From assembly GCA_947175325.1 (NCBI GenBank), contig CAMWME010000002.1, forward strand, positions 152,679 to 216,678: a stretch of 64,000 bases of DNA. Direction: 5' to 3'. A program made the translations under genes and the position numbers. This document shows positions 1-7,184 of this stretch, piece after piece; the stretch's first letter is position 1, and the number at the start of each line of letters is the position of its first letter. The stretch comes from an uncultured Clostridia bacterium (GTDB taxonomy: Bacteria; Bacillota; Clostridia; Christensenellales; Borkfalkiaceae). Below the pieces are notes generated by a model, which saw nothing but the letters and a program-made list of their open reading frames with translations, made no database searches and was not told where the DNA came from.

Positions 1-2202
1 GTCATCGTCCGAAGGCTTTTCTTCCGTTACGTTTTCATACTTTTTGAAATGGCTTTCGGAACGGCTGCCCTCTTGTTCGTCCATATACTTCATAACCTCG
101 GAGTAGGACTTGCCTTCCAAAAGCATATCCACCTCTTCGGTGTAGATGGTTTCGCGTTCGATAAGAACCCTTGCCATATTGTCGAGAATTGAACGGTTTT
201 CGCTTAAAAGCTTTCTCGCACGCTCGTGCTGGGCGGAAATGATGTCACGCACTTCGTCGTCTATCATTTTTGCCGTTTCTTCGGAATAAGAGTTATGGGT
301 TGCCATATCTCTTCCTATAAACATGGGCTGCGAATCGTCGCTGTAACATATAAGCCCGAGCTTGTCGCTCATGCCGAGCTCCGTTACCATCGCGCGTGCC
401 ATTTTCGTGGCAACCTTGATATCGTTTGAAGCACCCGAAGAAATGTCTTTTATAACTAATTCTTCGGCAACGCGTCCGCCGAGCGTCATACAGATATCGT
501 CAACCATGTAGTTTTTTGAGTAGTACGCGCGGTCGCTTTCGGGCCGCATCATGGTGAAGCCGCCGGCATTGCCGCGGGGGATTATAGTTACCTCGTGAAC
601 GGGGTCGCAGTTCGTGCAAAGCTTTGCAAGGATACAGTGGCCCGATTCGTGGAAAGCCGTAAGCCTTTTGTCTTGTTCGGTAATAACCTTACTCTTCTTC
701 GCGGGGCCCATAGCAACCTTATCGAAGGCTTCGTAAAGCTCGGCGTTGCCGATAAACTTCTTGTTAGCACGGGCTGCAAGAATTGCTGCTTCGTTTAAAA
801 GGTTTGCAAGGTCCGCACCGGAGAAACCGGCACTGAGGCGAGCAACGTTTTTGAGGTTTACGTCGGGTGCAAGCGGTTTGTTGCGGGCGTGAACCTTCAA
901 AATCTGCTCTCTTCCCTTTACGTCGGGAAGGTTAACGTATACTTGTCTGTCGAAACGGCCGGGACGCATAAGCGCGGGGTCGAGAATGTCCGCACGGTTG
1001 GTCGCCGCCATAACTATTACGCCTTCGTTTGATTCAAAGCCGTCCATTTGGACGAGGATTTGGTTTAAGGTCTGCTCTCTTTCGTCGTTGCCGCCGCCAA
1101 GCCCCGCTCCGCGGTGTCTGCCGACAGCGTCGATTTCGTCGACGAAGATTATACAAGGCTGATTCTTCTTAGCCATATCAAATAGGTCACGCACACGCGA
1201 CGCACCTACGCCCACGTACATTTCAACGAAATCCGAACCCGAAACCGAGAAGAACGGAACGCCCGCTTCGCCGGCAACTGCCTTTGCAAACAGCGTTTTA
1301 CCCGTTCCGGGAGGGCCCACCAAAAGCACGCCCTTAGGGATACGCGCCCCCAAATCAGAGAATTTTTTGGGCTGGCGCAAGAACTCTACGATTTCTGCAA
1401 GCTCAACTTTTTCTTCCTCGGCACCCGCAACGTCAGTGAAGCGAACCTTAATATTCGTAGTTACGCGGGCTTTTGTTTTGGCGAAGCTCATCATTTTGCC
1501 GCCACCGCCCATTGAGGAGCGGATAATAAGGAAGAACACCACGCATACAATAACTATTGAAAGAACGGAGAACGCCGTTGAAACCCAGCTGCCCGCGTTG
1601 GGGTTAGCCATATCAACTTCAACGCCGAACGATTTAATCTGGTCCCAACCCTCTGCGCCATACTGTGAAGGGCCGTAACAGAAGTAGGATAACACCATTT
1701 TATCGTTCTTTTCGCTGTAAGTGTAGCCTTTATACTCGTAGGAATTAAGCTCTACTTTCCATATTACTATTAATGGGGTCGCTTTTTCGTCGTCGGTAAC
1801 GATTTTGCCGTCAACTACCTTGTAGCCTTCAAGAACCTTTAAAGGCGTATGGTTTTCATCGTCGGTAACGAGCTTACCGTCAACCTCCACGTATTCCATA
1901 GATGCATCATAATCGGTAGCGCTAACAATTTTAATTATTTCTGTCTGTTCTGCGCCCCCGTTTTCAGCCTTAACGTTGACTTTAACTTTGACTTCGTTAG
2001 GCGCATACCTTACACCGTTGGGATTGTATTTGCCGTCTTTATCTTCTTTAAAGTACTGAGCATTCTCCATGTAAGATATAAATTGCGTCGTCGATTTCTT
2101 GGCTGCGCCACCGTTCAAAGTAGTCGTCAATATGATTGCAATGGCGGCAACGATAAGAACGAGTATGATAGCCCCGAATATAAGTCTGCCTTTTTTACTC
2201 AA
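1..2202 (-). CDS. ftsH: ATP-dependent zinc metalloprotease FtsH (C-terminal end cut off by the window edge)
   Basis: Membrane-anchored AAA+ protease that degrades misassembled membrane proteins and short-lived regulators. I translated the minus strand from a TTG codon at 2202, which has an AAGGAG Shine-Dalgarno at 2210-2215; 734 residues are in frame to base 1. In order: a membrane segment at about residues 6-27, a large extracytoplasmic domain to about 200, a second membrane segment near 205-230, the AAA+ module with Walker A GPPGTGKT (about 295-302), Walker B IIFVDEID (about 345), an arginine-finger region with RPGRFDRQ, and the zinc site HESGH at about 516. The extracytoplasmic domain (about 165 residues) is longer than the roughly 75-100 usual in Firmicutes and contains a duplicated stretch ([10 protein letters not shown] / [10 protein letters not shown]). 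It points leftward, away from the candidate origin. Confidence 0.97.
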   Translation of the reverse strand, partial: MSKKGRLIFGAIILVLIVAAIAIILTTTLNGGAAKKSTTQFISYMENAQYFKEDKDGKYNPNGVRYAPNEVKVKVNVKAENGGAEQTEIIKIVSATDYDASMEYVEVDGKLVTDDENHTPLKVLEGYKVVDGKIVTDDEKATPLIVIWKVELNSYEYKGYTYSEKNDKMVLSYFCYGPSQYGAEGWDQIKSFGVEVDMANPNAGSWVSTAFSVLSIVIVCVVFFLIIRSSMGGGGKMMSFAKTKARVTTNIKVRFTDVAGAEEEKVELAEIVEFLRQPKKFSDLGARIPKGVLLVGPPGTGKTLFAKAVAGEAGVPFFSVSGSDFVEMYVGVGASRVRDLFDMAKKNQPCIIFVDEIDAVGRHRGAGLGGGNDEREQTLNQILVQMDGFESNEGVIVMAATNRADILDPALMRPGRFDRQVYVNLPDVKGREQILKVHARNKPLAPDVNLKNVARLSAGFSGADLANLLNEAAILAARANKKFIGNAELYEAFDKVAMGPAKKSKVITEQDKRLTAFHESGHCILAKLCTNCDPVHEVTIIPRGNAGGFTMMRPESDRAYYSKNYMVDDICMTLGGRVAEELVIKDISSGASNDIKVATKMARAMVTELGMSDKLGLICYSDDSQPMFIGRDMATHNSYSEETAKMIDDEVRDIISAQHERARKLLSENRSILDNMARVLIERETIYTEEVDMLLEGKSYSEVMKYMDEQEGSRSESHFKKYENVTEEKPSDDD

Positions 2203-2401
2203 AATATAACTCCTTATTATGAAACTTAATATATTATAACAGATATACCATGCCGTTTGCAAGCGTTTGCTTAAAAAAAGTTAGATATATCACTTAAATT
2301 TTACAGATTTTTTACACTTTGATATCTTTAAAAAATGAGGGTAATTTTGTCGAAAATCGCTTGATTTTTGCTTGCGCTGTGCGGTTTTTTGCAATAAAAA
2401 A

Positions 2402-2417
2402 TGTTTCATGTGGAACA
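2402..2417. promoter_or_regulatory. parS-like centromere site 1
   Basis: The 16-mer TGTTTCATGTGGAACA is an imperfect palindrome that differs from the common parS consensus TGTTTCACGTGAAACA at two positions. parS is bound by ParB/Spo0J and sits near the origin. Its partner genes parA and parB are not in this window. Confidence 0.7.
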
Positions 2418-2444
2418 TTCAACCAAATTTTTTGACGTTTTTTG

Positions 2445-2460
2445 TGTTTCACGTGGAACG
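2445..2460. promoter_or_regulatory. parS-like centromere site 2
   Basis: TGTTTCACGTGGAACG keeps the CACGTG centre and differs from the consensus at two positions. Two such sites 43 bp apart, next to DnaA boxes, make chance unlikely. Confidence 0.75.
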
Positions 2461-2483
2461 TATACCGCACAATTTTTGGGAAT

Positions 2484-2492
2484 TGTGGATAA
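2484..2492 (-). promoter_or_regulatory. DnaA box 1
   Basis: TGTGGATAA on the plus strand is the exact complement of the consensus box TTATCCACA. Confidence 0.75.
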
Positions 2493-2546
2493 ATCTTCAA
2501 AAAATGTGGATTTTTTGCTCATTTTTGCTAAAATCGGTAATTTTTA

Positions 2547-2555
2547 TGTGGATAA
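2547..2555 (-). promoter_or_regulatory. DnaA box 2
   Basis: Second exact TGTGGATAA, 63 bp after the first and in the same orientation. Confidence 0.75.
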
Positions 2556-2619
2556 TTACGCGAAGTTTTTCTCAAAATTTACGGGTATACCCATTATATA
2601 GGTTAATTTGTGCAATTTT

Positions 2620-2628
2620 TGTGGATAA
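2620..2628 (-). promoter_or_regulatory. DnaA box 3
   Basis: Third exact TGTGGATAA, 73 bp after the second and in the same orientation. Looser TGTGGA-type matches follow at 2675 and 2684. Confidence 0.75.
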
Positions 2629-2842
2629 AATACCGATTTATTGCTTTTTAAGGTCATTTTGGGCCGTTTAGCGCTGTGGATTTTGTGGAAAAAATTAGGT
2701 TTTCAGCCTCTGAGAGCGATTTTTTTCAAAAACTGTATGGAATTTGAAGGTTTTTTTAGGGTAAAAATTATAAATTTTATTGCCTTTGTCAATAATCTAC
2801 ACGTTAAAAGCAACGACGGAATACTTTAATGAAGGAAATGTA

Positions 2843-3427
2843 ATGGAATATTCGTTTAATTTGTACAATGCCCTTGCTCCGCAAGGAATTTGCCTAACTT
2901 TAAGGAAAATGTTATCTAAGTTTTCAAAAACTCCGACGGTTCTATGTATCGGAAGCGATTTGTCGGTGGGTGACAGCCTTGGACCGGTAACCGGCACGAT
3001 GCTTAAAGACCAGCTTTCGGGTCTGAATTGCTACGTTTACGGGACGCTGGCTAAGCCTATAACGGCGCATGAGGTAAAATATATGAACGAATTCTTACGC
3101 GCCACCCATCCGGACAGTCCTATAATAGCTATTGATGCGGCAGTTGGTATTGCCGGTGACATAGGGCTTATCAAGCTTTCGCCCAACGGAATTAAACCGG
3201 GCAGCGGAGCCAACAAAAAGCTTGCAACCGTCGGTGACGCTTCTATTATGGGAATAGTGGCGGAGAAGTCTATGTTCAACTATTCTTTATTCTCGGCAAC
3301 CCGCTTAAATATTATATACAAAATGGCGGCAATTATTGCCGACGGTGTTTCTTCGTATATAATCGAGAACTTGCAGAAGGGAAGCTGGGGGAACGAGGTA
3401 AATATTTACGATAAAAAATCAGTCTAA
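2843..3427 (+). CDS. yyaC: YyaC family spore-associated protease-like protein (DUF1256)
   Basis: A 194-residue protein of the YyaC/DUF1256 family, which is related to the germination protease fold and found in spore-formers. I recognise it from the glycine- and aspartate-rich segment VLCIGSDLSVGDSLGPVTG (about residues 32-50) and the later IAIDAAVG and KPGSGANKKLATVGD segments. The reading frame extends further upstream, but ATG 2843 is preceded by GAAGGAA at 2831-2837, so it is the preferred start. In Bacillus subtilis yyaC also lies close to the origin and parB, which agrees with the parS sites just upstream. Its presence hints that the lineage sporulates or once did. The biochemical role of YyaC is poorly known. 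Confidence 0.88.
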   Translation: MEYSFNLYNALAPQGICLTLRKMLSKFSKTPTVLCIGSDLSVGDSLGPVTGTMLKDQLSGLNCYVYGTLAKPITAHEVKYMNEFLRATHPDSPIIAIDAAVGIAGDIGLIKLSPNGIKPGSGANKKLATVGDASIMGIVAEKSMFNYSLFSATRLNIIYKMAAIIADGVSSYIIENLQKGSWGNEVNIYDKKSV

Positions 3428-3464
3428 AATTTGTAGGCGCAGACGGTTTTTTAAAGTAAAAAAG

Positions 3465-3499
3465 AGGGGGCGCAAAGTATTAAAAACTTTGCGCCCCCT
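3465..3499 (-). terminator. Strong hairpin terminator between yyaC and the SLOG gene
   Basis: A 14-bp perfect stem (AGGGGGCGCAAAGT at 3465-3478 with its complement at 3486-3499) around a 7-nt loop. On the minus strand it is followed by a T-rich tract, so it mainly ends the leftward SLOG gene; it may also stop yyaC transcripts. Confidence 0.8.
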
Positions 3500-3552
3500 A
3501 ATTCATTTATATAGTTTTTGCACGCCTTACTGCCGCATTTTTACGTCGTTTT

Positions 3553-4002
3553 TTAAAGCTCGATAAGGTTCACGCCTTTAGATTTGGCGTAGTTAACGGT
3601 GTAGGAAGTACCGCCGCTTTTCCTCCTTTGATAGGTTACTAAGACGTTACAGTTGTCAACCATGTACCTATCGCGGACGAACATGCATCCGTCGTAATAT
3701 TCTTCCGAAAGTACGATTTTTTGACTGCAATTTTCTAAAATTTTTAAGTATCTTTCCTTGTTTTTTTTGGAAAAAGAATCCTCTTGGCCGAGGCACGGAA
3801 TGCAAGCAATCAGATTGATTTTATAGTCTTTTTTATACTGCAAAACGCTCTCGGCTGCGGCAAGGTCAAAGCCCATTGCCATGCCGCAAAAAAAGTTCTT
3901 CGTGCCGCCTTTTATAAGGTTCAAAATTACCTTGTCTAAAAGGTTGTAATCGAAGTCTTTTTCGAGAATTCTGTGCCCCGTAAAAGCGCAATTTTCGTAC
4001 AT
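3553..4002 (-). CDS. SLOG family protein (DUF1273 / YpsA-like)
   Basis: A 149-residue Rossmann-like protein. The opening CAFTGHR, the central FFCGMAMGFDLAAAESV and the later KSGGTSYTVNYAKSKG are characteristic of the SLOG superfamily branch that includes YpsA/DUF1273, proteins thought to bind nucleotides or ADP-ribose-type ligands. No enzyme activity can be assigned. ATG 4002 is preceded by a GGACGG-like Shine-Dalgarno. It lies leftward, downstream of rsmG on the same strand, and ends before a strong hairpin at 3465-3499. In Bacillus, YpsA has been linked to cell division and stress, but that cannot be carried over here. Confidence 0.8.
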   Translation of the reverse strand: MYENCAFTGHRILEKDFDYNLLDKVILNLIKGGTKNFFCGMAMGFDLAAAESVLQYKKDYKINLIACIPCLGQEDSFSKKNKERYLKILENCSQKIVLSEEYYDGCMFVRDRYMVDNCNVLVTYQRRKSGGTSYTVNYAKSKGVNLIEL

Positions 4003-4072
4003 ATTTTCCGTCCTTGAAATAAGGCTTGCGCCCGTTAAAATTTACTTAAAAAAGTTATGCGCCCCCTAAAAA

Positions 4073-4741
4073 TTATAGAGGTTTTTTGCGTTCCAAGCCT
4101 CTTCCTCGAGGGTATTTTTCGGGCGTTGATTTTACCTTTTTTATGACTATTACGGTACGCTTTCCGAACCCTTCCGGAAGGTCGTATTTTTCGATTTTTT
4201 CTATCTCTCCGCCAAGGGTTTTTATCGCGTTTAAGCTCTCGTTAATTTCCTCGTCGGCGTCGCCCTTATAAGCAATAAATCTGCCGCCTATTTTGACGAA
4301 GGGTAAGCAGTACTCGCACAAGGTGTTAAGCCTTGCAACCGCCCTCGCCGTGGCAACGTCGAACTTTTCACGGAGGTTTTTGTCCTTTCCGCCGTCCTCT
4401 GCACGTATATTGAGAACTTGTACACCGTTAAAGCCGAGTTTATCAACAACGTGCCTTAGATATTCACACTTCTTGCCCGTGCTTTCTATCAAAGTAAAGC
4501 TCAAATCGTCCCTAACTATCTTTAAAGGCACGGAAGGGAACCCCCCGCCGGAGCCGATTTCGACAACTTTTGCGCCAGTAGGGAAGTATTTTTGGGGTTG
4601 AATGCTGTCAAAAAAGTGCTTGATATACACTTCTTTTTCGTCGGAAATTGCCGTTAAATTATATTTTTGATTGAATTCCGTTAAAATCCCGTTAAATTCA
4701 CGGAACTTTTCGGAAAACTGCTCGTAGCCTTCTAAAATCAT
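4073..4741 (-). CDS. rsmG: 16S rRNA (guanine527-N7)-methyltransferase RsmG (GidB)
   Basis: A 222-residue SAM-dependent methyltransferase that modifies G527 of 16S rRNA. The SAM-binding loop reads VVEIGSGGGFPSVPLKI (about residues 59-75), followed by TLIESTGKKCEYLRHV, the ATARAVARL segment and the basic C-terminal KYPRGRGLERKKPL, all typical of RsmG. Length is slightly below the family norm of about 230-240. In many Firmicutes rsmG lies near the origin after mnmEG; here it stands alone, leftward, and starts next to the AT-rich gap before dnaN. The mnmE and mnmG genes are not seen in the window. Confidence 0.96.
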   Translation of the reverse strand: MILEGYEQFSEKFREFNGILTEFNQKYNLTAISDEKEVYIKHFFDSIQPQKYFPTGAKVVEIGSGGGFPSVPLKIVRDDLSFTLIESTGKKCEYLRHVVDKLGFNGVQVLNIRAEDGGKDKNLREKFDVATARAVARLNTLCEYCLPFVKIGGRFIAYKGDADEEINESLNAIKTLGGEIEKIEKYDLPEGFGKRTVIVIKKVKSTPEKYPRGRGLERKKPL

Positions 4742-5129
4742 AAGAAAAGTATAACAAATTAATAACTTTTTATCAACCTTTTACTTTTCCACTATCCACT
4801 TTATTTTGTGGAAATTTATTTTTTTGAGGTTTTTTAGGGATTCCATTTCAAAATTAAAGATTTTTTTAACTTTTTATCCACTTTTTTAAGGAATTTATAC
4901 AGTAGTTATACAGCAGATATTAACAGTTTTTTTGTTTTTAAATATAGCTTAAAATACCCTTATTCTGTTGCATTTTGCCCTTAAATTTGTTATTATATTG
5001 GTGAAATTATAAAGGCGGAGGAAAGTTTTACACATTTCCCCAGCCCCTACTATTATAATTACTAAATAAATCTTTATTAATATAATTAATAAATTAAACG
5101 ATAAAGAGGGAAATTTACGGAGATTTACT
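4742..5129. other. AT-rich intergenic region between rsmG and dnaN
   Basis: A 388-bp gap with no gene. It contains DnaA-box near-matches (CTATCCACT at 4792-4800, TGTGGAAAT at 4807-4815, TTATCCACT at 4874-4882) but no perfect box, so it may be an auxiliary origin segment or a DnaA-regulated promoter region. The dnaN promoter lies at its right side. Confidence 0.5.
4968..4996 (+). promoter_or_regulatory. Predicted sigma-A promoter of dnaN
   Basis: TTGCAT (4968-4973), 17-bp spacer, TATTAT (4991-4996). It leaves a leader of about 125 nt before the dnaN start. Confidence 0.55.
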
Positions 5130-6236
5130 ATGAAATGTGTTTGTGAAGGCATCGATTTATCTGACGCAGTGCTCAAGGTTGTAAAGGCTTGCTCGTCAAA
5201 GACCACAGTACCCGTATTAGAATGCGTTAAATTGTCGGCAAAGAACGATTGCTTGACTTTATCGGCAACGGACGGCGAAATTTCTATAATAAAAACCATA
5301 AAAGCAGAGATTTACGAAGAGGGGGACGTGTGCGTTCCCGGTAAATATTTTGCCGATTTTATTAAAAAATTGGAAGGAGTGCAGATTTCTTTATCCACAG
5401 AAGGCACGAAAATGGATATTGAATACGCCGACAGCCAGACGACGATGCAAGTTTTGTCTGCAGACGACTTCCCCCGCATTGATTTGGATATAACCGAGAA
5501 CAGCTTCGTTATGAAAACGGCTGATTTGAAGGATTTTATCCGTTCTACGTCGTTTTGCTGCGCTGCAGACGATTCCAGACCCATTCTGAAGGGCTGCCAA
5601 TTCATTATAAACGGTAAAGAAATATGCGTAACATCGCTTGACGGGTTCAGACTTGCAACCGTTAAGGGCGAAGTCGTGTCTTCAACGGGCAATATGGAGA
5701 TAATTTGCCCCGCAAGAACGCTTAACGAAATCGAAAAAATGATACCCGACAGTGAGGGAACGACGGAAATTTTCGTTCAGCGCGGTATTATTTTAGTTGC
5801 TTGCGACAATACGGTGTTGACTTCAAGGCTTTACGGCGGAGATTTCATTAAAAAAGAGAATATTATCCCCAAACACTTCGTTACCGAAGTGACGGTTGAG
5901 AAGGACAAGCTTAAAGCCAGCATCGAAAGGGCGGCAATTCTCGTCAGAAACGACAAAAACAGCCTTATTTTGTTTGATATAAGCGGCGATAAGATTGAAA
6001 TTTCTTCCGCTTCCGAGATAGGTAACGTGCAAGAGCCCGTAAAGGCCGAAATTAACGGCAAGGACGTGAAGATAGCAATGAACTCAAAGTTCATTATTGA
6101 CGCCGTAAACGCGCTGCAAGAGGACGAAATAACGATGTCCTTTAACAACCATATTCAGCCGTTTATATGCCAAAACAAGGAAAATAAGGGCAAATTGTAC
6201 CTTATTTTGCCCGTAAGAACGAGCACAAACGACTAA
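5130..6236 (+). CDS. dnaN: DNA polymerase III subunit beta (sliding clamp)
   Basis: The 368-residue beta clamp that tethers DNA polymerase III to the template. The sequence carries the three-domain clamp pattern: N-terminal MKCVCEGIDLSDAVLKVVKA and KTTVPVLECVKLSA, central FCCAADDSRPILKGCQFIING, DGFRLA, and the C-terminal PVRTSTND. The length is normal (about 366-380). GGAG at 5119-5122 supports ATG 5130. dnaN normally follows dnaA; here no dnaA precedes it, and rpmH follows directly on the same strand, whereas in the classical origin layout rpmH points away from dnaA. This shows that the origin region has been rearranged. Confidence 0.97.
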   Translation: MKCVCEGIDLSDAVLKVVKACSSKTTVPVLECVKLSAKNDCLTLSATDGEISIIKTIKAEIYEEGDVCVPGKYFADFIKKLEGVQISLSTEGTKMDIEYADSQTTMQVLSADDFPRIDLDITENSFVMKTADLKDFIRSTSFCCAADDSRPILKGCQFIINGKEICVTSLDGFRLATVKGEVVSSTGNMEIICPARTLNEIEKMIPDSEGTTEIFVQRGIILVACDNTVLTSRLYGGDFIKKENIIPKHFVTEVTVEKDKLKASIERAAILVRNDKNSLILFDISGDKIEISSASEIGNVQEPVKAEINGKDVKIAMNSKFIIDAVNALQEDEITMSFNNHIQPFICQNKENKGKLYLILPVRTSTND

Positions 6237-6263
6237 ATAAAGAGGCAGACAAGCTATTATTGC

Positions 6264-6293
6264 TTGACTTGAAAGATTATTTAATTATATAAT
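6264..6293 (+). promoter_or_regulatory. Predicted promoter of the rpmH-rnpA-yidD operon
   Basis: TTGACT (6264-6269), 18-bp spacer, TATAAT (6288-6293), just downstream of the dnaN stop. Confidence 0.75.
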
Positions 6294-6337
6294 AGAAAAA
6301 GACATTTTTAAAAATAGGACCAAAAAAGAGGTAAATT

Positions 6338-6472
6338 ATGAAAAGAACTTATCAACCCAAGAAAAGACAGAGAAGCAAAGTTCACGGGTTCAGAAAGAGA
6401 ATGGCGACTACCGCCGGCAGAAAAACTTTGAAAAGAAGAAGAAACAAGGGCAGAAAGAAGCTTACGGCTTAA
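6338..6472 (+). CDS. rpmH: 50S ribosomal protein L34
   Basis: A 44-residue, very basic ribosomal protein of the large subunit. The translation begins [20 protein letters not shown] and ends with [12 protein letters not shown], the universal L34 signature and the expected length. A GAGG-type Shine-Dalgarno lies at about 6328. Its stop is followed 3 nt later by the GTG start of rnpA, the conserved rpmH-rnpA pair. Confidence 0.97.
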   Translation: MKRTYQPKKRQRSKVHGFRKRMATTAGRKTLKRRRNKGRKKLTA

Positions 6473-6475
6473 CGC

Positions 6476-6805
6476 GTGAAATACCTTAGAATTAAGAAAA
6501 ACGCAGATTTTCAAAAGTTGTTTAACAAGGGGAAAAAAGTGTTTTCCCCTAATATTACGTTATTGTATTTTTCTGCGCCCAAGCTTTCGATGGGCGTTGC
6601 CGTTTCCAAAAAGCACGGTAAAGCCGTTTTAAGAAACAGAATCAAAAGACTGCTTCGTGCGGCGTTTACGGAAACTTCGGGCTTATTAGAAAAAAACTAC
6701 GCCGTAATATTGATACCGAAAGTGGGTGGAGAGTACACCTTTGAAGCCTTTAAAAAAAGCCTTAAAATTTGCTTTAAAAAGGTGAACGAATGCGGGCAAA
6801 GCTGA
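6476..6805 (+). CDS. rnpA: Ribonuclease P protein component
   Basis: The 109-residue protein subunit of RNase P, which matures tRNA 5' ends together with the RNA rnpB (not in this window). The start is GTG at 6476, 3 nt after rpmH. Diagnostic segments are the N-terminal RIKKNADFQKLFNKGKK and the RNR-type motif KKHGKAVLRNRIKRLLRAAF (about residues 45-64). It overlaps the next gene, yidD, by 16 nt, which implies translational coupling. Confidence 0.95.
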   Translation: MKYLRIKKNADFQKLFNKGKKVFSPNITLLYFSAPKLSMGVAVSKKHGKAVLRNRIKRLLRAAFTETSGLLEKNYAVILIPKVGGEYTFEAFKKSLKICFKKVNECGQS

Positions 6806-7080
6806 GAAAATTTTTTAGGGCCGCACGGCGTAAAGTTTTTAAGCCGTATTTTAAAATGTTGTTTATGCGGCTTATAGTGTTTTATCAACGGCACTTTTCA
6901 AAGCACACTTGTTTGTATGAGCCGACTTGTTCAGAGTATATGAAAAGGTCAATAAACAACAAAGGCGTGTTAAGAGGGATACTTATAGGCTGTTGGAGAA
7001 TACTTCGGTGCAACCCCTTATCAAAGGGCGGTTACGACCCCGCACCCGAGCGGAGACTGCGTTTAAAATGGGTGCTTTGA
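6790..7080 (+). CDS. yidD: Membrane protein insertion efficiency factor YidD
   Basis: A 96-residue small protein that aids YidC-dependent membrane insertion. The cysteine-containing core CLYEPTCSEYMKRSI and the segment ILIGCWRILRCNPLSKGGYD are the family hallmark. It starts at ATG 6790 within the rnpA end, after AAGGTG. The N-terminus is basic and probably amphipathic. A copy of the dispersed CCCCCATATATG motif follows it at 7100-7135, before yidC. Confidence 0.95.
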   Translation: MRAKLRKFFRAARRKVFKPYFKMLFMRLIVFYQRHFSKHTCLYEPTCSEYMKRSINNKGVLRGILIGCWRILRCNPLSKGGYDPAPERRLRLKWVL

Positions 7081-7099
7081 AGGGCGGTTTTTTACGATA

Positions 7100-7135
7100 G
7101 ACCCCCATATATGTGCCAAATAACGGCATTTTTTA
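7100..7135 (+). repeat. Dispersed CCCCCATATATG element, copy 1
   Basis: GACCCCCATATATGTGCC at 7100-7117, then AAATAACGGC and a T6 run. It lies between yidD and yidC and faces copy 2, so the two flank yidC as an inverted pair. Confidence 0.75.
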
Positions 7136-7184
7136 AAGAACAGTAGGGCTTAACGGAAAGGTAATTAAGATACTTCGGTTAAGC

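Larger units (their letters stand above)
2203..2842. other. Candidate replication origin (oriC) with DnaA boxes and parS sites
   Basis: A 640-bp AT-rich gap between leftward ftsH and rightward yyaC with no convincing gene. It holds three exact copies of TGTGGATAA (inverse complement of the DnaA box TTATCCACA) at 2484-2492, 2547-2555 and 2620-2628, all in one orientation. Near-matches lie at 2505, 2675 and 2684, and two parS-like sites lie at 2402-2417 and 2445-2460. Runs of A and T around 2700-2830 could serve as the unwinding element. Gene orientation changes across the 2.2-5.1 kb interval, as expected near an origin. The overlapping short ORFs here read through the boxes and are not credible genes. 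The gap at 4742-5129 is a weaker alternative. Confidence 0.72.

Noticed and set aside
2372..2829. Short ORFs in the candidate origin, including one starting MFHVEHSTKFFD
   Set aside because: They are translations of the parS and DnaA-box sequence, with atypical composition and no ribosome sites.
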